Notes under the pieces: generated by a model
What the model was told of the DNA's origin: nothing
The model's input: the letters and a program-made list of their open reading frames with translations, nothing else
Databases searched by the model: none
Program-made: the position numbers and the translations under genes
Source of the DNA: a virus
Reading direction: 5' to 3' (one strand)
Length of the DNA stretch: 64,000 bases
Virus record (IMG/VR): IMGVR_UViG_3300010354_000001
Coordinates: 1-64,000 of that record
In this document: positions 26,104 to 34,439 of the stretch, piece by piece
How the letters are laid out: the number at the start of each line of letters is the position of its first letter
How positions within the stretch are numbered: the first letter of the stretch is position 1

Positions 26104-26613
26104 TTATATCTTCCTAATTTCAAAAATCTCAGTAGTAGAGTCTACTCCATCAGAATCTTTAGTGCTGAATTGCAGTATCGGGGTAGTTTCGTCATCATCG
26201 TAGACTATGAGCCTATTTGTTAGTTCGTCTATTTTAGATGTGTTAGTTATTAGTTTTCTAATCAATTCTATTGTAGTTAAGTTATTTAATCTTGAGTCAT
26301 TAGTTAGCAGTGGGTTAATAGGTATAGCGTTTACGCTAGTCTGGGTAGCTCTTGTAGAGATGTCAGCATCAAGCTTGTTGATAGTTTCTTTAGTGCCGTC
26401 CCAATAAAGTTCGCCATAGCCTACTAAAGTAGGCCCCTCTTTGAAAACTACAAAATAGTTACCTGCTGCTAATGCAGGTACATTGCCAAAATAATGACCA
26501 GTAGTACCTCTTTCACTTAAAGAGATATTAGAAGCGGTTACTGTTGACCCGTTTAGAATATCAGCTGTAATGGTTCTGCCAGTAGATAGTAAAATATTTA
26601 GTTCGTTAGGCAT
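26104..26613 (-). CDS. Fibre-associated structural protein
   Basis: A 169-residue protein. The first 75 residues are an Ig-like beta domain (ITADILNGSTVTASNISLSERGTTGHYFGNVPALAAGNYFVVF), like the upper-baseplate N-terminal domains of phage fibres. A short coiled coil (about 120-140) and a beta end follow. It lies in the distal fibre cluster. Assignment by appearance only. Confidence 0.55.
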   Translation of the reverse strand: MPNELNILLSTGRTITADILNGSTVTASNISLSERGTTGHYFGNVPALAAGNYFVVFKEGPTLVGYGELYWDGTKETINKLDADISTRATQTSVNAIPINPLLTNDSRLNNLTTIELIRKLITNTSKIDELTNRLIVYDDDETTPILQFSTKDSDGVDSTTEIFEIRKI

Positions 26614-26675
26614 GTCTAAAGTGTAGTCTATGAGTCTATGTATGTCTCAGGGGGTAAGTCCGTTTTGTTTTATCC

Positions 26676-26819
26676 TCACACAAGTCTCCACGTTCCGCCT
26701 ACACTCACATGGACAGTTGCTTGCTTCCACACACCTGATACATTAACATAATAAACCCCTTGTCTCCAAACGCCGCCTACGTTGGCAAATACTTTTGTGA
26801 CACTTGTTACTGTTGGCAT
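26676..26819 (-). CDS. Small repeat protein, 47 aa
   Basis: A frame of 47 codons with a strong AAAGGAG site before its ATG. It consists of three short repeats, each ending in VGG/VSG-x-W plus a basic residue (ANVGGVWRQG, NVSGVWKQA, SVGGTWRLV). Such Gly-Trp hairpin repeats occur in small phage fibre or decoration proteins. Role inferred from location in the fibre cluster. Confidence 0.65.
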   Translation of the reverse strand: MPTVTSVTKVFANVGGVWRQGVYYVNVSGVWKQATVHVSVGGTWRLV

Positions 26820-26828
26820 CCGTCTCCT

Positions 26829-27557
26829 TTAAGGTGTGTATTGTAACCAAACGTCTCCATCTACTCCGCCTGTTGGGGCAGAACTTGAAATTGTTACCTT
26901 TCTTTTTTGATCTGCATTTAAAGTATTTTCTTTACCGCTTAAAGCTGTTTGTAATCCAGATATATCTGTTATTCCTAAAGTTACATTCTTATACAAAGAA
27001 TCTACTGAGTCATAAGCGATTACTTGTTTGTTTAATGGGTTAACTATAAGTACATTATGCAGTTCTTCTAGCTCATACCCATTAACTACTCTTATTTCTA
27101 CAGATCCTTGATTAGTATGAGAGCGAGTTACTACTCCTAAGTACACTGAATGGTTAGGAGCTTGGGGTTTAGTGGTAGTAAATCCTCCTGCTACAGTAGG
27201 GGATAGCCATAAAACAGCCCCCTCTGCAAATGTAGAAGTATTAAATCCTTCTAAGCTACCAGCACAGACCGCAAATCCGTTCTGGTTAGTTAGTATGTCG
27301 TTCTGAACGACTCCAAAAGTTCCAGATGATGTAGCCTCGCTATTAGCTTGAGCCCTAATAGCTAAAGGCTTATTTCCGCTAACCCCAGATAAATAAACCA
27401 CAGTACCTTTAGTTAAAGTAGTTCCTGTTTGATTTCTGATCTGAGCTACTAGGATTCTAGATTCTCCAGCAGCTATATAAGTATCTATTTGAGCATGGGT
27501 ATTTATTCCTATGTCAGATAATGTTGTATGCGAGAAAGTAGTAGGATGTCCTTTCAA
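26829..27557 (-). CDS. Tail fibre-type protein
   Basis: A 242-residue protein. It begins with the fibre-type segment HTTLSDIGINTHAQIDTYIA, then a beta barrel (about 35-165, NQTGTTLTKGTVVYLSG and FAEGAVLWLSPTVAGGFT) common in tail spike and fibre proteins, then a coiled-coil stretch and a C-terminal end (APTGGVDGDVWLQY) also typical of fibres. It overlaps the upstream gene by 4 bases. Confidence 0.7.
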   Translation of the reverse strand: MKGHPTTFSHTTLSDIGINTHAQIDTYIAAGESRILVAQIRNQTGTTLTKGTVVYLSGVSGNKPLAIRAQANSEATSSGTFGVVQNDILTNQNGFAVCAGSLEGFNTSTFAEGAVLWLSPTVAGGFTTTKPQAPNHSVYLGVVTRSHTNQGSVEIRVVNGYELEELHNVLIVNPLNKQVIAYDSVDSLYKNVTLGITDISGLQTALSGKENTLNADQKRKVTISSSAPTGGVDGDVWLQYTP

Positions 27558-27958
27558 TTAAGTAAGTTCTCCATTATTGTAGTTAATCTATTAATTAGCC
27601 GTACGGCTAAATCTGGATCTATTTTATTTGTGTTTTTATCTTCTGTAAAATCACTAATTAATAATTCTATATCTTGTATATTTAATTTTTCGTTAGGTAC
27701 AACATAATCTAGGCTTGGGTTTTCGTGTTTAATATAGAAAGCTAATTTATCCCTATCTTCCCTAGAAAGGCTTTTAAATAAATGTTTTAAATTTAAATCA
27801 AACGTAAAAGTTTTTTTAAAGTCTTCTAGTTCTTGTGGCGTTAGTTTAACTATAGTTTCTTTTACTGGTGAGCCTACTGCTTGCTCATTTTCATAAAAGT
27901 ATATTCTCTTTAAATACTCATCGCCTTGTTTAAATGGTTTTTGCTCTACTTGGTACAT
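27554..27958 (-). CDS. Hypothetical helical protein in fibre operon
   Basis: A 134-residue charged, mostly helical protein with no recognised family. It is positioned between two fibre genes with overlap or 2-base spacing. An assembly chaperone for the fibres is possible given size and position, but the sequence does not show it. Confidence 0.5.
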   Translation of the reverse strand: MYQVEQKPFKQGDEYLKRIYFYENEQAVGSPVKETIVKLTPQELEDFKKTFTFDLNLKHLFKSLSREDRDKLAFYIKHENPSLDYVVPNEKLNIQDIELLISDFTEDKNTNKIDPDLAVRLINRLTTIMENLLN

Positions 27959-27960
27959 AA

Positions 27961-30900
27961 TTATTCTTCCTCTCTGTATAAAATCGAGTAAGGAACGCTA
28001 GCTCCGCTTAGATTAATTTTTAAGGTAATCGAATTTTTAAACTCTTCACCTATTGGTATTAAGTTTAAATTTCCAAAATATGAAGTTGTAGACTGACCAG
28101 ATACCGCAGAGCCATACGCTGTGAAGCTTTCAGGGTTTCCGTCTTTGGTTATTTTGGTGTTATAGAGCTGGTAAGTGCCTCCTGAACTAGTGCCTAAAAT
28201 AATATGGTCGATAATTCCACCTTTACTATTAGGTATATTAAGGGTAGTAGTGTCTGTGCTACCTGAACCGCTAAAGCCTGAAAAGCATTTAGCTTTTAAA
28301 TTACTTGTGTTTATTTTAGGTTGTAAAGAATATAAATCATTTAAAACTATTTCACCTTTAAAAACTGCTGCTGGTGAGCGTTCTAAATTATCTCTTCCTG
28401 TAATTACCCCTGCTAAATCTACTGATGCTTGCATGTGTGCCACGCAATTATTTCTACATTTACCTATATATTTAGAATCTAGATGAGTTATTAAACTAGC
28501 TAAACTATAAATTCCTTGTTTAATTTGTAAGCCTAAAGGGGCTGCTGCTGCACCTTGAGAATAGCAAACTAAAAATTTGTTGTTATTTAGTTTATGGATC
28601 ATTAAACTAGGCAGACTAGTGTTAATAAATTCGTTAGGGTTTAATTTAATTAAATTTATCGAGCCAAAGTCTGGGTCTATTTCGTATAAACAACCTAAAA
28701 TATCTGCGTCTGAGTTAATAATTGGGAAATATACTCTATTAGCTGTAGCAAATATGCTGCTAACAGTTTCACCAACTAAAGTGTTTGGGGTTGGTAATGT
28801 AATCACTATTCCTGTCGTTGAGATAGTGCCTCCAGTTACATCTATACCTAAAATTCTGTCTGCCCCAGATACCTTTCTATTAAAGAATAATTTATTTTTA
28901 ACGAGAACGCTAGAACCTAAAGCCCTATAAGAGCTACCAAAGTTATTAACTAACCCAGTGAGTGTAATGTTTACATTTGAACCGCTTAATTTATATGCGT
29001 CTGTTTGGTACGTTAATTTACACGCTATAGGACTGTTCACTGAATTATTTTGTGTCGCTATAACATAAGCACAGTCATTTGCTAGATCGTATTCTATATG
29101 TATAAATTCATTTAGTCCGCTAGCTCCGCCATTAAATCCTGTAAGCACTTGCTCCGTACCTACTCTCGCACCTAGTAAGTTAAAAGTGCCGATTTTAGGG
29201 TTTTCTCCACTGCTTCCTTTAGTGGCTGCTATGAATAATTCTCTAGAAGTATCAAAGGTTAAAGATACTGGCCCTTCCCCTGTGTGAGTGATACCTACGT
29301 TACCTATCATTCTTAAAGTTAAAGCTGCTTCGTCTATTTCCACCAAGACAAAGTTTCTCCACGCTCCTGTTCCGCTTGTTTTGCAAACTATCCCTAGTAA
29401 ATTTTTATTAGGTACTTTTTTAAAACATACGGCTGCATTGCTTCCTACACCGAATTGTATCTGTGAAATTAAACTATTTAAGCCCCCAGAAGCTAGAACA
29501 TTTCCGTCCTTATCTGTGTAACTAAAGCGAGATTCCGACCCGAAATCATTTATGGCTTGAATCGAGAATATCTTACCTCCTAAAGTTTCGCAAGAAAATA
29601 CATTATTAATAGGGCCTGAACCAGTTATATGGTTAGTTAAAAAAGATATTTCTGGCTCGTTTAAAGGATATACTTTTCCGTTAGGTCTTAATCCTACTGA
29701 GGCATTAGCACTTAATGTGCTTTCTGCTAAACCTAAAAATTCTTGGTTATTAGTAGTTATAGGTATCAAATTTTGGGTGCTAGAAATAACTAAAGAACCG
29801 TCTCTATCTCTATTACCTATAGTTTTTCCTGCGTTAGTTCTAGCCTGTAAAACGCCTATAAAGTTTTTAGTTAGTTCTACCAGAGCGTTAGCGTTATTTA
29901 AAACATCTAATTTAATAAAACCTAAAGGCTCAAACGCATTCTGAGAGTATAAAGCAGTTATATCCTTAACTAAGGATAAACTACATTCTGCGAAATTTCC
30001 TAAAATGCTAGAGCTAATAGGTATATGAGTAAAATCTATATATAAAACATTAGTTCCGTGGTTTACCGCAAAGCCGTTAGCGAATACTGTAGTAGAGTTT
30101 ACAGGTGCTATTCTTTTAGCGAAATTAGTTTTTAACTTTCCTACTACTTGTTTAGCGATAGCTCCTACCGAGCTAACTATCTCTATGAGAGTGTTTCCGA
30201 GTTTATCTATCACATATAATTTATTATTCGTGGTTATTAATCGCCTGCCTAAAGCTAAATTAAAACCAGAAGCCGTAGGGATTACATTATTTAAAATCTG
30301 TGCCGTTGCGTTGATAGTACCGCCAGAAATATTTACAGCGACTAAGTTTAAATTATTAGTTCCATTATTAAATATAGTGAATATTTTATTATCAAAAATT
30401 ACTGCTTCTCTAACTTGTTGGTTATTGTCCCCGTCTATATTTCCTGTTAATAAAACAACTGAACCACTTAACTTATAAGCGTCTGTTTGCCAAGTTACTT
30501 TTAAAGCTCTAGTTTCTCCTGCTGTAGAGGTGCTAACTATGGCGTAACATGCGTCCGATACTGAATCGTAAGCTATAGCTGCTAACCCAGTAGCATAACC
30601 GTTAGATGTAGAAATAACTTGCGTGGTTCCTAGTTGAGCTGCGACATTGCTGAAAGTCGCTACCCTAACAGATGTTGAGTTAGTTTTAGCTAATAAAATA
30701 AATCTATTTGAATTATCCGAAGTAACGCAAAACTCGTGCGTTGCTGCACTGGAAAGTATTGTAACTCCTGCGTTTACAGTTATTGCATTTGTAGAATCGT
30801 TAAAATCTACACTAAAAAATCTAACTCCAGTATTACCCAAGCTGTAAGCCAGTCCTACTGTGTTGTTAGCTCCTGCTAGTTTATGAGCTGAAATTATACT

Positions 30901-31320
30901 GTTAGCCACTAAACCAGTTAAAGTCGGTAAATTTATTTTTCCAGAAGTTAAGAAATTTAAATTATTATCGAAAATACTATAAGCTAATAAACTAACATCC
31001 GTTCTATGAGAATAAATAACTACTGTCTTATTGTTTGCATTAGTTCTAAAAGCTAATACTGGGTAGAAATTTCTTTCTTTAAATAAGTCATCGCCTTGAG
31101 CTAATATATTGCTTGCCCTTCTTACTTTTCCGTCTGCGTCTAGCTTAACTAAAGTATCCGCAAGTAAATCCTCCCCAGCTACTAAAGTTAATTCTTTAGT
31201 AATATCTGGCGGGATTAATGTAGGCAGATTTGTTATCGATGTGGATATTGCATCAGTTCTAGTTATCAGTTCTTTACGAACTCTATTTACTGCGTTTTCT
31301 ACTAGTGGGTCGATACTCAT
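27961..31320 (-). CDS. Large tail fibre/adhesin with duplicated beta domains
   Basis: A 1119-residue protein, the largest in the window. Two halves share a pattern: VTWQTDAYKLSGS near residue 278 and LTYQTDAYKLSGS near 775, each preceded by repeated beta blades and followed by VNISGGTI / IDVTGGTIS. This indicates an internal duplication, probably two beta-propeller-like domains. The N-terminus has a short helical part; the last 100 residues (SGSGSTDTTTLNIPNSKGG...) look like a separate C-terminal domain. A receptor-binding role is inferred from size, repeats and location. Confidence 0.7.
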   Translation of the reverse strand: MSIDPLVENAVNRVRKELITRTDAISTSITNLPTLIPPDITKELTLVAGEDLLADTLVKLDADGKVRRASNILAQGDDLFKERNFYPVLAFRTNANNKTVVIYSHRTDVSLLAYSIFDNNLNFLTSGKINLPTLTGLVANSIISAHKLAGANNTVGLAYSLGNTGVRFFSVDFNDSTNAITVNAGVTILSSAATHEFCVTSDNSNRFILLAKTNSTSVRVATFSNVAAQLGTTQVISTSNGYATGLAAIAYDSVSDACYAIVSTSTAGETRALKVTWQTDAYKLSGSVVLLTGNIDGDNNQQVREAVIFDNKIFTIFNNGTNNLNLVAVNISGGTINATAQILNNVIPTASGFNLALGRRLITTNNKLYVIDKLGNTLIEIVSSVGAIAKQVVGKLKTNFAKRIAPVNSTTVFANGFAVNHGTNVLYIDFTHIPISSSILGNFAECSLSLVKDITALYSQNAFEPLGFIKLDVLNNANALVELTKNFIGVLQARTNAGKTIGNRDRDGSLVISSTQNLIPITTNNQEFLGLAESTLSANASVGLRPNGKVYPLNEPEISFLTNHITGSGPINNVFSCETLGGKIFSIQAINDFGSESRFSYTDKDGNVLASGGLNSLISQIQFGVGSNAAVCFKKVPNKNLLGIVCKTSGTGAWRNFVLVEIDEAALTLRMIGNVGITHTGEGPVSLTFDTSRELFIAATKGSSGENPKIGTFNLLGARVGTEQVLTGFNGGASGLNEFIHIEYDLANDCAYVIATQNNSVNSPIACKLTYQTDAYKLSGSNVNITLTGLVNNFGSSYRALGSSVLVKNKLFFNRKVSGADRILGIDVTGGTISTTGIVITLPTPNTLVGETVSSIFATANRVYFPIINSDADILGCLYEIDPDFGSINLIKLNPNEFINTSLPSLMIHKLNNNKFLVCYSQGAAAAPLGLQIKQGIYSLASLITHLDSKYIGKCRNNCVAHMQASVDLAGVITGRDNLERSPAAVFKGEIVLNDLYSLQPKINTSNLKAKCFSGFSGSGSTDTTTLNIPNSKGGIIDHIILGTSSGGTYQLYNTKITKDGNPESFTAYGSAVSGQSTTSYFGNLNLIPIGEEFKNSITLKINLSGASVPYSILYREEE

Positions 31321-31361
31321 TAAAATTCTTAATAAACGTAACGTATTTACGTTTTCTTATC

Positions 31362-31392
31362 AAATTATACCTCACTGTGCATAGTATAATTT
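31362..31392. promoter_or_regulatory. Divergent promoter pair in a palindrome
   Basis: AAATTATAC and GTATAATTT form perfect 9-bp arms with 13 bases between, giving back-to-back TATAAT boxes. The minus-strand one (GAGGTATAATT) serves the 1119-residue fibre gene. The plus-strand one (TAGTATAATTT) serves the small gene at 31399. Confidence 0.65.
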
Positions 31393-31398
31393 GGGTAT

Positions 31399-31551
31399 AT
31401 GATTTCTACACTCCCAAAACTTGTTCCCGTAATTGCAGTGAAGCATAAAGAAGACAAACTTGTAGAAGCTGTAGAAAAAGCAGCCGTTGATAAAGTTTTA
31501 AAAACTTTAAACGATATTACTGCTGAAAAAAGATTAGATATTAAGGCTTAA
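31399..31551 (+). CDS. Small helical protein, 50 aa
   Basis: A plus-strand frame of 50 codons right after a promoter motif. The sequence is charged and helical (KHKEDKLVEAVEKAAVDKVL). It ends on top of the stop of the convergent minus-strand gene (4-base overlap). No clear ribosome site is seen. Function unknown; the codon use looks like its neighbours. Confidence 0.5.
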   Translation: MISTLPKLVPVIAVKHKEDKLVEAVEKAAVDKVLKTLNDITAEKRLDIKA

Positions 31552-31865
31552 ATTTTCAAAACTGTTTCGCCTTGAAAATTAAATAAAATATTAGCTCCAG
31601 TTGTAGCAGCTTGTACTTGGATAGCTTGATTAGCATCTGATACTAGGGGATAGTCAAAACTGATAGCTACAGGAGTAGGCATAGTAGCACTAGCTGAAAA
31701 AGTAGCTACTATAGTAGCCCCTACTAATATATTAAACAGGGTAGCCGTAGCTGAAGTATTTTGGAATTGTATAGATTTGACTATATTTATAGTCTTAGCT
31801 ACCGCAGGCAGAATGTTCTGTGCAGTGGTATTGGTGATAGTTAATGTGCTGCAAACTCTAGGCAT
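31548..31865 (-). CDS. Small structural protein, paralogue of 31922-32254
   Basis: A 105-residue Ala/Thr-rich beta protein. It shares the line LxITNTTAxNxxPAxAK then (Q/H)NTSATAT and TTGANIxxNxxGE with the next gene upstream, so the two arose by duplication. Size and composition suggest a decoration or head-fibre protein, which is inference. Confidence 0.65.
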   Translation of the reverse strand: MPRVCSTLTITNTTAQNILPAVAKTINIVKSIQFQNTSATATLFNILVGATIVATFSASATMPTPVAISFDYPLVSDANQAIQVQAATTGANILFNFQGETVLKI

Positions 31866-31871
31866 AATTTA

Positions 31872-31901
31872 ATTAAAGAGATGGCGAACCATCTCTTTTG
31901 T
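31872..31901 (-). terminator. Hairpin terminator between the paralogues
   Basis: A perfect 10-bp stem (AAAGAGATGG with CCATCTCTTT) and a 4-base loop, TTCG on the minus strand. It lies just downstream of the 110-residue paralogue. A and T runs on both sides would allow termination in both directions. Confidence 0.8.
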
Positions 31902-31921
31902 ATAATGTTGTTGACTAACTA

Positions 31922-32254
31922 TTAAGGTCTGATCTTAACTTCGCCTAAAGCGTTAACAATTACGTTAGCTCCTGTAGTTACGGCAATTATGTTAATATCT
32001 TGATTAATTGCAGATTCCCAAGCTAGATCCCACTTAGTTAAATCTATGATTACTGGATCTGTCATACTTGCACCTGCGTTGAAGCTGGCTATTACAGTAG
32101 TACCTCTACGTAAGTTAATTACTGTAGCTGTAGCACTTGTGTTATGGTAAGTAAGCACTTTCAGTAAGTTAAGAGACTTAGCTGCTGCTGGAAATAGTGT
32201 AGCTGCGGTCGTGTTAGTTAGAGTTGCTGTCGCTTGAATATTTTGCATACCCAA
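31922..32254 (-). CDS. Small structural protein, paralogue of 31548-31865
   Basis: A 110-residue protein with LTNTTAATLFPAAAKSLNLLKV, HNTSATATVINLRRGTTVIASFNAG and TTGANVIVNALGEVKI. It aligns along its length with the neighbour at 31548. The first gene of the minus-strand structural block; the region upstream is shared with the divergent sigma factor gene. Confidence 0.65.
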   Translation of the reverse strand: MGMQNIQATATLTNTTAATLFPAAAKSLNLLKVLTYHNTSATATVINLRRGTTVIASFNAGASMTDPVIIDLTKWDLAWESAINQDINIIAVTTGANVIVNALGEVKIRP

Positions 32255-32317
32255 AGTGTACTATGAGAAAAATTTAATCTACAGGTTTGTAAGTTTAACA
32301 CATCCTTAATAAAACTT

Positions 32318-32326
32318 GGTATAATG
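32318..32326 (+). promoter_or_regulatory. Promoter of the sigma factor gene
   Basis: GGTATAATG with TATAAT at 32320-32325, 21 bases before the sigma factor ATG, which has AAAGGA as ribosome site. The -35 region (TTTAAC or TTAACA) is poor in sequence and spacing. Confidence 0.55.
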
Positions 32327-32346
32327 ATCTCAAAGGAAATGAAAAC

Positions 32347-33102
32347 ATGAGTAATTTAAAAGAAAAAGTAAAGGATATCCCAGTATTAACTAAAGAAGAA
32401 GAGAGAAATCTTTTCGCAAGATTAGGGAATGGGGATAATTCCGTAGTTGATAAGTTAATAGAGCATAACTTAAGATTAGTGGCGAGTATAGCCATAAAAA
32501 TCTGCACCTCTAGATTAAGCCTAGATACAGATGACCTAATATCGGAAGGAGTAATAGGATTAAAAACAGCGATCCTTAAGTATGAGTATAAAAGAAACTT
32601 AAAATTTAGCACATACGCTACCTACTGGATTAGGCAGGCCATGATTAGGGCCATATACAACAAAAGCAAAATAGTTAGGATTCCTTGCTACATGGAGGAG
32701 AGGCTGGCTACTAAACGTAAAGCCTCTAAATACGGCATAGAAGTTTCTGAGGATAACGAACCTTTAGAGGTTATAAGTTTCGTTGATGTGGACTATACTG
32801 CGGATTATAGAGGATTGGCTCACGGGGATCTTGCCAGTAACTTAGAGGCTTGGAACGGTAAGCTGGATTCTAATATAACTAGAGCAGAAGCTAAGTTAGA
32901 CAGAAGTAGCTTATGTGCTGCTATATCTGAGATAAAAGTGATCTCTCCAAAAGAAAGACGTACTTTTTACTATTCTGTAGCAGGGGAGTCAGTGAAAAAT
33001 ATAGCTAAAAGATTAAGAACTTCTCCAGATAAAGTTAGAGGGGTAGTTAGAAAAGTGACAAATGTTGTTAGAGGAGCTATATCGTGTCAGGATTACTTAT
33101 AA
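32347..33102 (+). CDS. Phage RNA polymerase sigma factor (sigma70 family)
   Basis: A 251-residue sigma factor. Region 2 is clear: LIEHNLRLVASIAIKICTSRL, DDLISEGVIGLKTAILKYEYKRNLKFSTYATYWIRQAMIRAIYNKSKIVRIP. This is the -10 recognition and melting region of RpoD/RpoH-type factors. Region 4 (about 195-250) is short and divergent (ISPKERRTFYYSVAGESVKNIAKRLRTSPDKVRGVVRK), so -35 recognition may be weak or different. It lies at the divergence between structural and plus-strand blocks and could direct late transcription. Confidence 0.9.
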   Translation: MSNLKEKVKDIPVLTKEEERNLFARLGNGDNSVVDKLIEHNLRLVASIAIKICTSRLSLDTDDLISEGVIGLKTAILKYEYKRNLKFSTYATYWIRQAMIRAIYNKSKIVRIPCYMEERLATKRKASKYGIEVSEDNEPLEVISFVDVDYTADYRGLAHGDLASNLEAWNGKLDSNITRAEAKLDRSSLCAAISEIKVISPKERRTFYYSVAGESVKNIAKRLRTSPDKVRGVVRKVTNVVRGAISCQDYL

Positions 33103-33245
33103 TGTATACTAGTGCGTTATCTTTTGTTTCTGGTGTATGGTATACTAGGCGTATATACGAGGAAAAAGAGAAAGCTGCGGCCAATGATAGAGCTAAAGCT
33201 GCGGCCAATGATAGAGCTAAAGCTGAGGAGATTGCAAAGAAATGA
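33084..33245 (+). CDS. Small membrane protein with tandem AAANDRAK repeat, 53 aa
   Basis: A GTG-started frame (AGAGGAG 7 bases upstream) that overlaps the end of the sigma factor gene. Residues 1-20 are hydrophobic (LLIMYTSALSFVSGVWY), followed by a basic stop-transfer and a helical tail with two copies of AAANDRAK. The two copies are a 24-bp in-frame tandem duplication. It overlaps the RNA ligase start (ATGA). Function unknown. Confidence 0.6.
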   Translation: MSGLLIMYTSALSFVSGVWYTRRIYEEKEKAAANDRAKAAANDRAKAEEIAKK

Positions 33246-34294
33246 ACGAAGATCAATGTGTAACAAGAACTAAGATAGAATCAGTAGTGCCCATCCCTAA
33301 TGCGGATAGAATAGAATCTCTTAAACTTAGTAACGGATTCCAAGTAAGTTGGAATAAAAATGTATATAAGGAAGGAGAGGAAGTTCTATATATAAGAGAG
33401 CAGGCCGTACTACCTCCTAAATTAATTACTGAGTTAGGCTTAGACGGTATGTTATCTGGCAATGCTAAGAATAGAGTTAAAGCTAGAAGGTTTAAGCAAG
33501 TCTATTCAGAAGGCTTGTTAATGAAGGCAGAATCTACTAAAACTTTACCAGAAGAAGAGTTGGATAAATTCTTTGAAATTACTAAATATGTCCCAGCTCC
33601 TCCTAGAGGTACTGGAGCTAAAAATCTATACGGTGATGTCTTCTATTTAGGTGCAGTTGCAGATTTTGAAGTGCATAAATTCAAAGATAGGATTCCTCCT
33701 TCTGTGGATAAATTTGACATAGTGACTGAGAAGATACATGGCACTAATGTAAGAATTGGTAAAGTAGAAGTAAAACCTCTAAAAAGATGGTTTCATAAAA
33801 TAACTAAATTTTTAGGGATAAGAGTTAAAGGTAGACTATTCGGCCCTAACTGTGATATGTACGTCTGTTCCAAAGGTCAAGGTAATAAAGGATTAGTCTT
33901 TCATGATTATGTAGATAATGCTTATACTAGAATATTTAAGAAGTATCAAGAGTCTTTTAAATACTTTAAACCTGGAGATTATTTAGTAGGGGAAATTGCA
34001 GGGCCTAATATTCAGAAAGGTTTTGATTATGGGCTAGCTGAAGATGATTTATTTGTGATAGATTTTAAAGGTAATTTAGTTGCGACTGGCGATAAATTTA
34101 TTAGGGCTACTCCTGCAATTACTATAGACTGCACTATTGAGGATTTCTTTAAACTGGACATAGAAACTCTTGACACAAAGGTAAGTGAGAACTCTCACAT
34201 GGCTGAAGGAATAGTAGGTAAGTCTGGGAAATTTATGATGAAGAGAGTATCCGAAAGATACAAGTTGAGGAGTGATGGAACTGAGTTCAATTGA
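33242..34294 (+). CDS. RNA ligase (Rnl5 / DRB0094 type)
   Basis: A 350-residue nucleotidyltransferase ligase. The N-terminal part (1-110) is an OB-like domain as in Deinococcus RNA ligase. Motif I is TEKIHGTN with Lys164 as the likely AMP-accepting residue. Motif III-like GDYLVGEIAG, motif IV EGIVGKSG and motif V FMMKRVS follow. Members of this group seal nicks with RNA on the 3'-OH side. It is followed by a small membrane protein and a DNA ligase, forming a nick-repair module. Confidence 0.87.
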   Translation: MNEDQCVTRTKIESVVPIPNADRIESLKLSNGFQVSWNKNVYKEGEEVLYIREQAVLPPKLITELGLDGMLSGNAKNRVKARRFKQVYSEGLLMKAESTKTLPEEELDKFFEITKYVPAPPRGTGAKNLYGDVFYLGAVADFEVHKFKDRIPPSVDKFDIVTEKIHGTNVRIGKVEVKPLKRWFHKITKFLGIRVKGRLFGPNCDMYVCSKGQGNKGLVFHDYVDNAYTRIFKKYQESFKYFKPGDYLVGEIAGPNIQKGFDYGLAEDDLFVIDFKGNLVATGDKFIRATPAITIDCTIEDFFKLDIETLDTKVSENSHMAEGIVGKSGKFMMKRVSERYKLRSDGTEFN

Positions 34295-34439
34295 GCTATT
34301 AGCTAATATCGCGGTTATACTTATGGGTTTAGAGTCCGCAGGTAGATACGTTACAAAACATATCCCTACTTTTTATAGATATGTTACTAGAATGTTAATA
34401 TCTATGATATTATGGGTATTAAAAAAGGTGAGAAAATGA
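34275..34439 (+). CDS. Small membrane protein, 54 aa
   Basis: Starts at ATG 34275 with GAGGAG just upstream, inside the end of the RNA ligase gene. Two hydrophobic stretches (ELLANIAVILMGLESAG and MLISMILWVLKK) flank a basic loop. It overlaps the DNA ligase ATG. Unknown function; a holin-like or membrane-anchor role cannot be decided. Confidence 0.6.
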   Translation: MELSSIELLANIAVILMGLESAGRYVTKHIPTFYRYVTRMLISMILWVLKKVRK

